A stretch of 64,000 nucleotides of DNA from an uncultured Bacillaceae bacterium (GCA_937995745.1 CALKIU010000070.1:1-64000); one strand, 5' to 3'. Numbered from the stretch's first letter, positions 35,030 through 43,710 are shown. Notes: generated from the letters alone by a model not told the origin. Made by a program: numbers and translations.

Positions 35030-35746
35030 ATGCAAATGAAGGAAATTTTTATTCAATGGATGAGGGAAGGCAGTGTTACCATCCCTTATACATTGTTGAA
35101 CCATTATAAGCAGCTTGGTTTAAATGAAGAAGAATTGGTCTTGCTTCTGCATGTTTATTCATTTCTGGAAAAAGGCAAGGAATTTCCCACTCCAAATGAA
35201 ATTTCTGCAAAAATGACGGTTTCTCCCGGTCATTGTGCAGATTTGCTTCATAAATTGGTCCACCGCGGTTTTCTTGCCATAAAAGAAGGCATATCCGAAG
35301 ACGGTATCCGCTATGAAAAGTACACGATTGAACCGCTGTGGGCCAAATTGGCCGAATATTATCTCAGGCAAGCAAAAGCGGAGAAAAGGCTGGAAAAAGA
35401 GAAGGATGAAACAGATATTTATACTGTTTTTGAACAGGAATTCGGCAGACCGTTGTCTCCAATGGAGTGCGAGACATTGGCATTGTGGCTGGATGATGAC
35501 GGATACGAGCCGGCAATCATTAAAGCCGCTCTCAAAGAAGCCGTCATATCCGGCAAACTAAGCTTCCGCTACATCGATCGCATATTGATTGAATGGAAAA
35601 AGAACGGCGTGAAAACGGTGGAGCAGGCTGAAAATTACGGCAAGAGGTTCAGACAGTATCAGACAAAATCCAATCGCCACACAAACGAAAAAACTGACAG
35701 AATTCCCAAAGACCTTCTTCATTACAATTACTGGTCTGGACAATAA
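35030..35746 (+). CDS. dnaD: DNA replication initiation protein DnaD
   Basis: DnaD is a primosome protein that acts after DnaA at the origin and, with PriA, at restart forks, together with DnaB and DnaI. The product is 238 residues. An N-terminal winged-helix oligomerisation domain (about 1-110, TIPYTLLNHYKQLGLNEEE) is followed by the DnaB/DnaD C-terminal domain (about 130-200, EQEFGRPLSPMECE and the conserved FRYIDRILIEWKKNG). First gene of dnaD-nth-ypoC, as in B. subtilis. Confidence 0.96.
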   Translation: MQMKEIFIQWMREGSVTIPYTLLNHYKQLGLNEEELVLLLHVYSFLEKGKEFPTPNEISAKMTVSPGHCADLLHKLVHRGFLAIKEGISEDGIRYEKYTIEPLWAKLAEYYLRQAKAEKRLEKEKDETDIYTVFEQEFGRPLSPMECETLALWLDDDGYEPAIIKAALKEAVISGKLSFRYIDRILIEWKKNGVKTVEQAENYGKRFRQYQTKSNRHTNEKTDRIPKDLLHYNYWSGQ

Positions 35747-35802
35747 ACCGTAAACGGCATTTTTTTAAAAAAAGACAGAAAAAATTGCAAGCGGGGAGAG
35801 AA

Positions 35803-36459
35803 ATGTTAACGAAAAAAGAAGTCAAATACTGCATCGATAAAATGGGGGAAATGTTTCCCCACGCGCAATGCGAATTAGTTCATTCCAACCCTTTTGAACT
35901 TTTAATAGCGGTCGTTTTGTCCGCCCAAGCCACAGATGCTTCGGTCAATAAAGTTACGAAACACCTTTTTCAAAAATACAAATCACCGGAGGATTATGTA
36001 AAAGTTCCTTTGGAGGAACTGCAGGAGGATATCCGCACGATCGGATTGTTCCGCAACAAAGCGAAAAACATAAAAAAGTTGTCGCAAATGCTGATTGAAG
36101 AATACAACGGCGAAGTGCCCAGGACAAGGGAAGAGTTGATGAAGCTGCCGGGCGTCGGGCGGAAAACCGCCAATGTCGTTGTCTCGGTGGCATTTGGCAT
36201 CCCGGCCATTGCTGTTGATACCCATGTGGAGCGGGTCAGCAAGCGATTGGGCATTTGCCGGTGGAAGGACTCGGTGTTGGAAGTGGAAAAAACGCTCATG
36301 AACAAAATTCCGAAAGAAGAATGGTCCATTGCCCACCACCGGCTGATCTTTTTTGGCCGTTATCACTGCAAAGCGCAAAATCCCCAATGTGAGATATGCC
36401 CTCTTTTGGAACTTTGCCGTGAAGGAAAAAAGAGAATGAAGGGGAAGGAGACGACATGA
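35803..36459 (+). CDS. nth: Endonuclease III
   Basis: Nth is a base-excision repair glycosylase and AP lyase for oxidised pyrimidines. The product is 218 residues. A helix-hairpin-helix LPGVGRKTANVV carries the catalytic lysine near residue 120, and the catalytic aspartate is in AVDTHVERV near residue 138. Four cysteines with spacing C-x6-C-x2-C-x5-C at the C-terminus (CKAQNPQCEICPLLELC) hold a [4Fe-4S] cluster. ATG 35803 follows GGGGAGAG. It overlaps ypoC by four bases. Confidence 0.97.
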   Translation: MLTKKEVKYCIDKMGEMFPHAQCELVHSNPFELLIAVVLSAQATDASVNKVTKHLFQKYKSPEDYVKVPLEELQEDIRTIGLFRNKAKNIKKLSQMLIEEYNGEVPRTREELMKLPGVGRKTANVVVSVAFGIPAIAVDTHVERVSKRLGICRWKDSVLEVEKTLMNKIPKEEWSIAHHRLIFFGRYHCKAQNPQCEICPLLELCREGKKRMKGKETT

Positions 36460-36968
36460 GTCAACGAGTGGCGGTTGCCGTTCCTTCGGAGCTGATTCAT
36501 CCGGTCTTTTTTCCGGCAGGAAAGATTTCGTGGGATCGGAACGATGAAAAAACATTGAATGTGTCAGCGCCTTTTATTTATGAAGCCGCCTACTATGCGG
36601 GGATGGCAAGCCTCAAGCCGTGGAATGATCCAAAGAGCAGCATTCCTGCCTTGCTTGAGGAATGGGGCAAATTAAAAGGGCCGCTCGAGGAGCTTTTTTC
36701 GCAAAGAAAGAAAGCGCGGGCCGAAGGAATGATGAGGCAGGCGGCGGCTTTGTTCATTGAGTTTCTTTTTTGGGCAAACGGAAAGCCGGCCAGACTTTCA
36801 CCGCGCATTCCGTATGAAGAATTGGAGTATGCCCCCGTTAATATCGCCGAACGGCTGGAGTTCATTATCGCCCGGTTGAATCTTTACCACTCTTCGGTCC
36901 AGCTGACCGAGCTTTTTAAAGAAATGGAGAAAATCAATGCGAAATTGTCAGTGTTGCGAAACAGATAA
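36456..36968 (+). CDS. ypoC: YpoC family protein
   Basis: The product is 170 residues, mainly helical, without membrane segments. It matches the YpoC family by its position (after nth, coupled by a 4-base overlap) and its SELIHPVFFPAGK and AALFIEFLFWANGKPARLS blocks. The function is unknown. In B. subtilis the gene occupies the same place before ponA. Confidence 0.87.
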   Translation: MSQRVAVAVPSELIHPVFFPAGKISWDRNDEKTLNVSAPFIYEAAYYAGMASLKPWNDPKSSIPALLEEWGKLKGPLEELFSQRKKARAEGMMRQAAALFIEFLFWANGKPARLSPRIPYEELEYAPVNIAERLEFIIARLNLYHSSVQLTELFKEMEKINAKLSVLRNR

Positions 36969-37158
36969 TTGTCATCGTATCGGGAAATCCGCTCAGGCCG
37001 CAGGGCGAACGGGGGAGGAGAAAAAGTATTGCCCTTCCCCGGATTTCATTGTGTGCCGCAATGGCATGACATTTTTTGCCGGAAGACGTTCCGTACCCTC
37101 AAGGGTGGCCATGGCGCACATGATGCGTTTTTTCATTAATCGCCGGAACAGATTTTAA
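36937..37158 (+). CDS. Possible small cysteine-rich protein after ypoC
   Basis: An open frame of 73 residues overlaps the last 32 bases of ypoC in another frame. Its ATG has ATGGAG seven bases upstream, and it ends 40 bases before the terminator at 37198, so it fills the gap. It begins MRNCQCCETDNCH and has further cysteines at about residues 32 and 40. I recognise no family. Overlap with ypoC alone could produce the apparent start, so this is doubtful. Confidence 0.28.
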   Translation: MRNCQCCETDNCHRIGKSAQAAGRTGEEKKYCPSPDFIVCRNGMTFFAGRRSVPSRVAMAHMMRFFINRRNRF

Positions 37159-37197
37159 GAATCCCTTCGGTACAGTCTTGGGCGGCTGGAAGAAAAC

Positions 37198-37231
37198 AAA
37201 AATGCGTCCCGTTGTTTCGGGACGCATTTTT
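37198..37231. terminator. Bidirectional terminator between ypoC and ponA
   Basis: A perfect 14-bp stem AAAAATGCGTCCCG/CGGGACGCATTTTT with loop TTGTTT. It serves both convergent transcripts. Confidence 0.9.
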
Positions 37232-37271
37232 ATATTGTTCAAAAATGATTGGCCTGTTTTTGTCCGTTGTT

Positions 37272-39971
37272 TTAGCGGTTTTGTTGCTCCTGTTGAGGGC
37301 GGGGCTGGTTATGCGGTTGGTTCTGCGCTCCCGGAGGATTGGGCTCCGGGCCCGGCTCGTTTCTGCCCGGGGGCTGGCCGCCGTTGTTATTTCCATTTCC
37401 CCCGTTCCCGTTGTTGTGATTGTCATTTCCCCCGTTGCCGCCGTTGTTATTATCGTTGTTGGAGTCTTGGTTGCCGTTTTCATTTCCGTTGCCATCGCCC
37501 GGTACGGGTTCTTGTCCCGGTTCACCGCCATTTTGATCGTCATTTCCGCCGTCATGGCCATTTCCCGGTTCTGGGGGACGATTGTCCGGATCATCGGCGC
37601 CTCCGGGTTCATCTTCTCCGGGTACGGATACTGTTGCCGACACCGCCGGACTTCTTTCACCGCCCTTTACGGCAGACAATTTGAATGTATACGAACCTCC
37701 GCCTTCGGGCGTGTATGCATATTGCTTGTCAGCGGTCCTTGCCAGCAGTTGCTCGCCTTTGCCGTCTTTTTGCACAAACAGTTCAAATTCAACATCTTCA
37801 TCTTCATGTTCCCATGTCAGCGTGATCTGATTTTGACCCGGATTATAGACGGCGTTAAAGTTTGCCGGAGCGGCTAAGGCAGAATTTTCCCCGGCGGAAC
37901 TATCCGGTGCATGCCCTTTTACGGCATACTCAATGGTTACTTGATCGTCCGGGGTAGAAGCATCGGCCACGACAGGAGGCATCGTTCCTTTGATAATTCT
38001 CACTTTTTGCACGCTGTTCGGCATGGGAAAGTCCGGTGTCCGTTTGTTTTTGGAAACATGGGACATTAAATTTTTGAACAGCGTCATCGGCAATCGTTGT
38101 TCTTGGCCGACAAGCCAGTTTTTGAATTTATTGTCGTAGCCGACCCAAACGGCGATCGTATAGTTGGTCGTGTAACCGACAAACCATGAATCGGGGACCG
38201 CGCCCGGCGGTATTTTATATTTCTGCCGCTCTTTTAAAGTATAGTTGGTTGTACCCGTTTTCCCCGCAACCGGAAGTCCCGGTATGTTTGCGGAGGTTCC
38301 CGTTCCGTATCGGAGCACGTCTTTTAAGATATTGCTAACCATAAACGCCGTGTAGTCGTGCATGGCGAGCGTAGTTTCCGGCTTCATGTTCAGTCTTGTG
38401 CCGTCGGGAAGTTCAATATGGGTGACGGCATGGGGTTCCGTATAGAAACCGTTGTTTCCAAAAGCGGCGTAGGCACCGGCCATTTCCAGTGTGGAAACGC
38501 CTTTGTCTTCCCCGCCGACTCCGCCGATTGAATAGGCTTCTTGCGGGTCAACCAATTCAATTCCGATATTTTTGGCAAATTCCGCCGCCTTCTTAACTCC
38601 AACCGCTTGCGTTGCCTGCAGGGCGGGAATGTTCCGGGAAAGGGCCAGAGCATTTCTGATCGTCATCGGCCCCATATGTTTATTATCCCAGTTGTTAATA
38701 GGCGTGCCGTCGGAGTACGTATAAGGTTTATCCTCCAAAACGTGATAGGTGCCCCATTTCAAATATTCGATGGCAGGTCCGTAAGCGAAAATCGGTTTAA
38801 AAGTGGAGCCGGGCTGCCTTTTGGCATCAGTCGCGTAATTAAAGCCGAAAGTCACGGTTTTATTGCGTCCGCCTCCAAGGGCGAGAATCTCGCCTGTTTT
38901 TGTATCCAGCAAAGTGATGCCGGCCTGCATTTTATCATTGGGAAATTTGACAATCCCATTGTTGAGAAGTTTGTCAACATAGTCCTGTGCATTCGTATCG
39001 AGAGTTGTAAAAATTTTCAATCCGTCGGAAAAGGGATCGAGATTCGGATATTTTTCCTTGATTTCTTTGATGGCATGCCCGATAAATGAATCGTACGGGA
39101 TGCCGCCTTTTTTCCGCTGTTCTTCCGGAACCAGGGAAGCCGTCAAATCCGCAGCTTGGGCTTCTTTCATCTCTTCTTCCGAGATAAATCCGTGCTGATG
39201 CATTAAAAACAGGACAATGTTCCGTCTTTTTTCGGCCCTATCCGGATTTGTAAAGGGATCATAGTTGGCCGGGCTTTGCAGAATGCCCGCCAAAGTGGCT
39301 GCTTCCGGAAGGGTCAACTCGTCCAAGTCTTTGCCGAAATAGGTCTTTGCCGCCGTGGCGATGCCATGTCCGGCGCTTCCCATCCAGTTTTTATTAACAT
39401 ACATTTCAAAAATCTGTTCTTTTGTATATCTTTGTTCCACTTGAAAAGCCAGCCATGCTTCTTGTACTTTCCGTTTGAGCGTTTTTTCAGGTGTTAAAAA
39501 GGATGTCTTGACTAATTGCTGGGTGATCGTGCTCCCGCCCTGTGAACCAAATCCATCCCTGATATTAGCGATAACGGCGCTTGCCAAACGGAAATAATCC
39601 ACACCGTGATGTTCAAAAAATCTGACATCCTCTGCAGCGAGGACGGCATTTTTCACCAATTCCGGGATGTTTTCATATTCGACATAATTTCGTTTTTCTG
39701 TTCCAATTTCTGCCACCAATTTGCCGTTTCTGTCAAATACTTGTGAAGATACAGGATCCTTTAACAGTTTCTCATCCAATTCGGGAGCATCTTTAATCAT
39801 ATAGGCAAAAGCGCCGATTCCACCCAGCATGCCGATGATGCCAATAACAGCCAGGACGATCATGACACGTTTGAAGATGGTTTTTCCTTTGCTGTTTTTG
39901 TTCCCTTTCGCTCTTTTTTGAGCTTCAAGGTATTTTCGGCGCTCCTCTCTCGTTCGATATTTTTTTGCCAT
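37272..39971 (-). CDS. ponA: Class A penicillin-binding protein 1
   Basis: PonA polymerises and cross-links peptidoglycan. The product is 899 residues: a basic cytoplasmic tail, a membrane anchor (VMIVLAVIGIIGMLGGIGAFAYM), a GT51 glycosyltransferase domain (EDVRFFEHHGVDY with the catalytic glutamate, QGGSTITQQLVK), a transpeptidase domain (serine in PGSTFKPI, SRN, and KTGTT) and a fibronectin-III-like domain. The last 110 or so residues are Gly/Asn/Pro-rich linker. ATG 39971 has AAGGAAGGAACC upstream. It forms an operon with recU, as in B. subtilis. Confidence 0.97.
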   Translation of the reverse strand: MAKKYRTREERRKYLEAQKRAKGNKNSKGKTIFKRVMIVLAVIGIIGMLGGIGAFAYMIKDAPELDEKLLKDPVSSQVFDRNGKLVAEIGTEKRNYVEYENIPELVKNAVLAAEDVRFFEHHGVDYFRLASAVIANIRDGFGSQGGSTITQQLVKTSFLTPEKTLKRKVQEAWLAFQVEQRYTKEQIFEMYVNKNWMGSAGHGIATAAKTYFGKDLDELTLPEAATLAGILQSPANYDPFTNPDRAEKRRNIVLFLMHQHGFISEEEMKEAQAADLTASLVPEEQRKKGGIPYDSFIGHAIKEIKEKYPNLDPFSDGLKIFTTLDTNAQDYVDKLLNNGIVKFPNDKMQAGITLLDTKTGEILALGGGRNKTVTFGFNYATDAKRQPGSTFKPIFAYGPAIEYLKWGTYHVLEDKPYTYSDGTPINNWDNKHMGPMTIRNALALSRNIPALQATQAVGVKKAAEFAKNIGIELVDPQEAYSIGGVGGEDKGVSTLEMAGAYAAFGNNGFYTEPHAVTHIELPDGTRLNMKPETTLAMHDYTAFMVSNILKDVLRYGTGTSANIPGLPVAGKTGTTNYTLKERQKYKIPPGAVPDSWFVGYTTNYTIAVWVGYDNKFKNWLVGQEQRLPMTLFKNLMSHVSKNKRTPDFPMPNSVQKVRIIKGTMPPVVADASTPDDQVTIEYAVKGHAPDSSAGENSALAAPANFNAVYNPGQNQITLTWEHEDEDVEFELFVQKDGKGEQLLARTADKQYAYTPEGGGSYTFKLSAVKGGERSPAVSATVSVPGEDEPGGADDPDNRPPEPGNGHDGGNDDQNGGEPGQEPVPGDGNGNENGNQDSNNDNNNGGNGGNDNHNNGNGGNGNNNGGQPPGRNEPGPEPNPPGAQNQPHNQPRPQQEQQNR
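37275..37613 (-). repeat. Low-complexity 3' end of ponA
   Basis: About 112 codons encode almost only Gly, Asn, Pro, Asp, Glu and Gln, with short units such as GNGGN and NNN repeated imperfectly. The DNA is correspondingly repetitive (GGAAATGACAATCACAAC-like units on the coding strand), so length variation between strains is likely. It would be a disordered extracellular tail. Confidence 0.85.
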
Positions 39972-40008
39972 ACCGGTTCCTTCCTTTCTTCTCAATGAAA
40001 GCAAAAAG

Positions 40009-40617
40009 TCAGCTTAAATTGTACAGACGGTCAATCACTTTTATATAGTCAATTCTCGGCTGAAAGCCGAGGGGGATGAGATACCCCAACTCCTCGATTT
40101 CAGATTTTTTTATCGACTTTCGCCCTCCGTTTTTCATCCTTTCCCAAAAGCGAAGCAAATGTTTGCCTTCAAGAAGATAAATTTCCTCGAGGGCAGAAAA
40201 GCGGAGGATGACAAAAGCAATCCCCCCTTGATCCAGAACCTGGCGAATATGGTTGATTTGGTGGGCATGAAAGTTCTTTAATGGAAAAGAAGTTTTATGT
40301 CTGGTTTCTTTTGCCTCAAAATCTATATATCTTCCTTTATATACACCGTTGTAATCGGTGGTGGAAGCTTGTTTGAAGTAAGCTTCGGTAATGACGGCCG
40401 CGCTGCGTTTCGGATAATCGACCCGGACTATTTGCACGGGTGTCGGTTTTTTATGGACGACAGCGATACCCTTTTGCAAATAATATTGATTCGTTGCATT
40501 AATATCCTCTTCCAAAGTCATCCCTCTGTTGCTGAAGGAAAAATCTTTTTCTTTTGGGGGAGTATATTGTTCTGCAGGCGGCACATACTTTTTTCCGTTT
40601 GGATAATGAATATTCAT
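40009..40617 (-). CDS. recU: Holliday junction resolvase RecU
   Basis: RecU cuts four-way DNA junctions during recombination and chromosome segregation, and also modulates RecA. The product is 202 residues (B. subtilis 206). SNRGMTLEEDIN near residue 30 and the nuclease core STTDYNGVYKGRYIDFEAKET near residue 88 carry the catalytic acidic residues and lysine. The C-terminal GFQPRIDYIKVID is conserved. It lies upstream of ponA on the minus strand with a 37-base gap. Confidence 0.97.
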   Translation of the reverse strand: MNIHYPNGKKYVPPAEQYTPPKEKDFSFSNRGMTLEEDINATNQYYLQKGIAVVHKKPTPVQIVRVDYPKRSAAVITEAYFKQASTTDYNGVYKGRYIDFEAKETRHKTSFPLKNFHAHQINHIRQVLDQGGIAFVILRFSALEEIYLLEGKHLLRFWERMKNGGRKSIKKSEIEELGYLIPLGFQPRIDYIKVIDRLYNLS

Positions 40618-40742
40618 GCAGACGCCCCCCTCAGACTACTATTTATCATACCAAAAAGGGTTTCGTTTTGGTTGAATAAAAAGCACTATTCGGCAAATCC
40701 TAACAAAAAAGCACAGGAAAGGATGCCTGTCGGGACAGGAAA

Positions 40743-41732
40743 ATGTTGTTAAAATGTTCGGAAAAGAAACTTCTAAAGATAATATCACTAAAAACATTTT
40801 TCTGCAATAGAGATAACATATCGCGGACAAATGCGTATTTTCAATATTTTCAGCACCATCCGGACGTCCTCTGGTCGTTTTTGGCCCATATGGTGTCCAG
40901 AAACGCCGGATGGAACATGTGCGATCTGGAAGGGCCCGCGCTTTCCCGTTTGGTGGACGGGGACAAGAGGCGCAAGCTATTTTTCACATATGAAAGGGCA
41001 AATTGGCTTATTTTTCAAGATGCCTACCCCCAATTGCTTATTTACCACTATTCGACGAGATTGGGCAAGCCAATGTTTCATCTTTTAAAATACTTCCATA
41101 TTTCCTCATTTATGGAGACAGAATGGAACCGATACTGGCGAAACAAAGATAAGGAAAGATTGTTGATTTCTTTAATTATCAACGAACAAAATGTCATCCA
41201 GCGACCCGTGATTGAACATCCTTTTTTCAAAAAACACGTTTTTGATACGGCACTTTTTTTCCTTCAAGATTGGCTCCATTTCAGTTGTGTGCTTTTTCCG
41301 ACTTTGGAAGGGCGGCTGTTTGGCGCAAGCGTGAACGGATTTAAATCGGTATCGAAGAGAATTGATTTGGGAAAGAGGCTGGCGGACATTCTTTTCCATG
41401 AAGATATTTTTCCGTTCATATTCCGGTTTGCGAAAAAAATTTCCCATACCGGTTCGAGGGAAGATTATGAACGGTTTTTGCAGCAAAATTATAAAAGCGA
41501 CACTCCCCCTTTGCGCCGCATTTATCCTGTCATCCTTCATCCTCCCCGTCCCGTTGCTGACTGGTCTTTGTCGCAAAAGCTGAAACGAAAATGGTTTTCC
41601 GGCAAGGTATCGCACCGGCATCCAATTCATTTGACGGACTGGTATGCCGATAAACGGGAACAACTGCAAACGATGGCCATGCTCAAAGAGGTTTTCAAAA
41701 TGGGAAAAATAAAAAGGCTGGGAGATGATTAA
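40743..41732 (+). CDS. yppC: YppC family (DUF2515) protein
   Basis: The product is 329 residues without signal or membrane segments. It matches the DUF2515 family next to recU in Bacillus (NISRTNAYFQYFQHHPDVLWS near residue 25, SRNAGWNMCDLEG near residue 53, HPPRPVADWSL near the end). The function is unknown. It is divergent from recU, with 125 bases between them for two promoters. The yppD gene that follows it in B. subtilis is not seen. Confidence 0.88.
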   Translation: MLLKCSEKKLLKIISLKTFFCNRDNISRTNAYFQYFQHHPDVLWSFLAHMVSRNAGWNMCDLEGPALSRLVDGDKRRKLFFTYERANWLIFQDAYPQLLIYHYSTRLGKPMFHLLKYFHISSFMETEWNRYWRNKDKERLLISLIINEQNVIQRPVIEHPFFKKHVFDTALFFLQDWLHFSCVLFPTLEGRLFGASVNGFKSVSKRIDLGKRLADILFHEDIFPFIFRFAKKISHTGSREDYERFLQQNYKSDTPPLRRIYPVILHPPRPVADWSLSQKLKRKWFSGKVSHRHPIHLTDWYADKREQLQTMAMLKEVFKMGKIKRLGDD

Positions 41733-41861
41733 GGGAAACTAAAGGCAATATAAAGAAATGTAAATAATGACAGGTGTTTACAAAAAAATATCTTTCTGCG
41801 CCCGGTTTCGCATTCTGCCGTTCAAAAATCGGAAGACGCCTGCAGCAGCAGGGAATGACGC

Positions 41862-41899
41862 AAAAAAGCAGGCAGGCTTTCTTTTGAGAAATACCTGCC
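41862..41899 (-). terminator. Terminator of sspM
   Basis: Read on the minus strand, GGCAGG pairs with CCTGCC (inner TTTCTC/GAAA pairing as well), then TGCTTTTTT. Confidence 0.7.
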
Positions 41900-41908
41900 A
41901 TATGCCGT

Positions 41909-42013
41909 TTAGGTTGATGGACGGTTTGGCCCTTCCAACTTTTTGTCTCCGTAACCGGATTTCGTTTCTTCTTGTTTTTTCGGTCCGTGATTTTGTTTGT
42001 TTTTTCTTTTCAT
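41909..42013 (-). CDS. sspM: Small acid-soluble spore protein M
   Basis: The product is only 34 residues: basic and hydrophilic, ending DKKLEGPNRPST, which is the signature tail of SspM (B. subtilis ends DKKLGGPNRPST). Minor SASPs of this type are made in the forespore and remain in the spore core. The ribosome site is GGAGGTG, seven bases before ATG 42013. It lies between yppC and yppF as in B. subtilis. It is short enough to be missed by gene finders. Confidence 0.92.
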   Translation of the reverse strand: MKRKNKQNHGPKKQEETKSGYGDKKLEGPNRPST

Positions 42014-42206
42014 AAAAACACCTCCACTTATAGAGTGCACACTAATCATAAAAGCATACCTTTTGATTTTGTCGAAAGGCATATTGTTGAGAAAGAAAAC
42101 TTCTTTCTTTAGCGAAAGGCCGGTTGTTTTGTCGTGCAGGCAGGAGTCGCGTATTTTGAAACGAATACATAAGACAGAATTGATCGTCAAAAGGAGGTTG
42201 CAAGAA

Positions 42207-42503
42207 GTGAACGCTCCAAACGGTTCGAAAGAGGAATTGTTAAATCTGCTCACGGATATTCATCGGCAGCTGCAAGAACTGGATAATGCCTTGGAAAAAT
42301 ATTTTGCCAATTGCCGGGCGCAGCTGGAAAATCAAAGAGAAGCGAAAATGGCCGGTTTTCAACGCGCATTGCTGGATTTGGAAAGAAATTATTACCGGAA
42401 ACGCACTGCGGAAGTCCGCGAGCGGGCAAAGTTTAACAAGCGTGGTGCGTTGAGGATGAAAAGGAATTACTCCGGGTATTTATATCAAAATCCGTTGATG
42501 TAG
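42207..42503 (+). CDS. Hypothetical coiled-coil protein, 98 residues
   Basis: The start GTG 42207 has a very good AAAGGAGG site. The protein is charged and helical: residues 8-70 form a likely coiled coil (LLTDIHRQLQELDNALEKY, then RALLDLERNYYRKRT), followed by a basic tail rich in Lys, Arg, Asn and Tyr (RMKRNYSGYLYQ). No family is recognised. It occupies the slot of yppE in B. subtilis but does not resemble YppE. Located among spore genes, so a spore role is possible but unproven. A terminator follows. Confidence 0.7.
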   Translation: MNAPNGSKEELLNLLTDIHRQLQELDNALEKYFANCRAQLENQREAKMAGFQRALLDLERNYYRKRTAEVRERAKFNKRGALRMKRNYSGYLYQNPLM

Positions 42504-42523
42504 CTGTTTCGGGCTACTTTTTT
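42500..42523 (+). terminator. Terminator of the coiled-coil gene
   Basis: GTAGC/GCTAC stem that includes the stop codon, then six T. Confidence 0.65.
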
Positions 42524-42535
42524 ATTTGTTCACGT

Positions 42536-42566
42536 AAAAAAGACCCTGTACAAAAAGGTACAGAGT
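42536..42566 (-). terminator. Terminator of yppF
   Basis: On the minus strand ACTCTGTAC pairs with GTACAGGGT around CTTTTT (one G-U pair), then a T run. Confidence 0.75.
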
Positions 42567-42576
42567 TTTCATGCAA

Positions 42577-42795
42577 TTATTTGCTGCCGTTATATGTAAA
42601 AGAGTTTTTGTCACTCTCTATATCGGGAAATGTCGCCCCTAAAGCTTCAAGTTCACGGACCAATATTTTGTAGTCGCTGGAATCTATTTCATTAAAAATA
42701 TAGGCTTTCCTGGCAAAATCAAGCAATTTATTAACATTTTCTGCATCATATTTTTTCTCTTCGTAAAATTTCTTCTTCAACTCGTGGACATGCAT
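42577..42795 (-). CDS. yppF: YppF-like small protein
   Basis: The product is 72 residues (74 if GTG 42801 is used; ATG 42795 has better spacing to AAGGGGG). Pattern: HVHELKKKFYEEKKYDAENVNKLLDFARKAY split by short turns, then DYKILVRELEALGATFPD, then a Ser/Asn-rich tail. This fits the YppF family by size, order of helices and position between sspM and yppG. The function is unknown. Confidence 0.75.
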   Translation of the reverse strand: MHVHELKKKFYEEKKYDAENVNKLLDFARKAYIFNEIDSSDYKILVRELEALGATFPDIESDKNSFTYNGSK

Positions 42796-42867
42796 GGACA
42801 CAAACCCCCTTCTTTGTTCCGTGAAAATTCCCTGTAATTAACAAAATTTTTAAAATAATTCCCATCC

Positions 42868-42890
42868 TGTGTTACGTATATAATAACACA
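42868..42890. promoter_or_regulatory. Palindrome over a -10 box between yppF and yppG
   Basis: TGTGTTA (42868-42874) and TAACACA (42884-42890) are perfect inverted arms around CGTATATAA. A TATAAT (42879-42884) lies inside it. This looks like an operator placed on a promoter; the direction and the protein are unknown. Confidence 0.5.
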
Positions 42891-43089
42891 AAATTACTGA
42901 ATTATTTTATTTTCTAAAAATTAAAACTTCCGACAACTTATCCCATCTTTAGACATAACCGGAGCCATTTCTCTGTTTTGTTTCGGACTAAAAATGATTC
43001 ACGGTACCGGGGATTTCACATACAATAATTTGTCAAAGGAAATATCTTTCGGCAACGGTTCAATGGATAAAGAAACCGGGAGGAATAAG

Positions 43090-43710
43090 ATGATGAAAAC
43101 AGAAAGCATTTGGACGCTGTCCGAACATGGCGGAACTTGGCCGGCGGAATTCTCCCCTCATGTTGTGGATGGCCGTTTCCGTTCAAGTTTTGCCCCGTTT
43201 GATGTCCGTTTTCCTTTCAGAGCATACTCAGTCGGAACAGGCGCCGGATTCCTTGCAACACGTTTTTTTCCCGGCTATCCGTATATATATTCTCCCGAAG
43301 CTTACGGTATAACGGCAAACGCCAGAGATAGCGGGCATTTTTCTCCATGGCTCCACTATTTTGCCGGAGTGTCCTATCCCCAAGCGGGGAGCGGGGGAGA
43401 ACAAATTCCCGTGGAAACGGTCTTTCAAAACCCCTTGCAGCCGTCTGCGGGGACAGGGGGGCAAGGGGAACCGCACTTTCTGGCCCAGCCTTTTCCATAT
43501 CCCCGCCCGCATCCAAATTATATGATGCATTTCATGAAGCCGCCGTCGGGATTTCAAACCATATTGAACTCATTTAAATCGGAAGATGGCACCCTCGATA
43601 TAAAGAAAATGATCGATACTGCCGGCCAGATGGCTTATGCTGTGAATCAATTCCAATCTCTCCTGAAAGGACTGGGGGGAATATTTAAAATGAAAGGAAC
43701 ACCGGTCTGA
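43090..43710 (+). CDS. yppG: YppG-like spore-associated protein
   Basis: The product is about 206 residues from ATG 43090 (GGGAGGAA upstream; ATG 43093 is also possible). The first 145 residues are rich in Pro, Gly, Phe, Tyr and His, as in coat-type proteins. The C-terminal 50 residues (FQTILNSFKSEDGTLDIKK, then DTAGQMAYAVNQFQSLLKGLGG) match the YppG C-terminal domain. In B. subtilis YppG is shorter (about 125 residues), so the N-terminal part is longer here. Probably a spore coat or related protein; this is inferred. Confidence 0.8.
   Translation: MMKTESIWTLSEHGGTWPAEFSPHVVDGRFRSSFAPFDVRFPFRAYSVGTGAGFLATRFFPGYPYIYSPEAYGITANARDSGHFSPWLHYFAGVSYPQAGSGGEQIPVETVFQNPLQPSAGTGGQGEPHFLAQPFPYPRPHPNYMMHFMKPPSGFQTILNSFKSEDGTLDIKKMIDTAGQMAYAVNQFQSLLKGLGGIFKMKGTPV

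Noticed and set aside
37178..37877. Long plus-strand open frames opposite the end of ponA
   Set aside because: They are antisense to the low-complexity Gly/Asn/Pro tail of PonA, have repetitive composition, no ribosome site and no family likeness.
41997..42206. Upstream extension of the 98-residue coiled-coil gene to 41997
   Set aside because: It would run antisense through the sspM start; the AAAGGAGG site fixes the start at GTG 42207.
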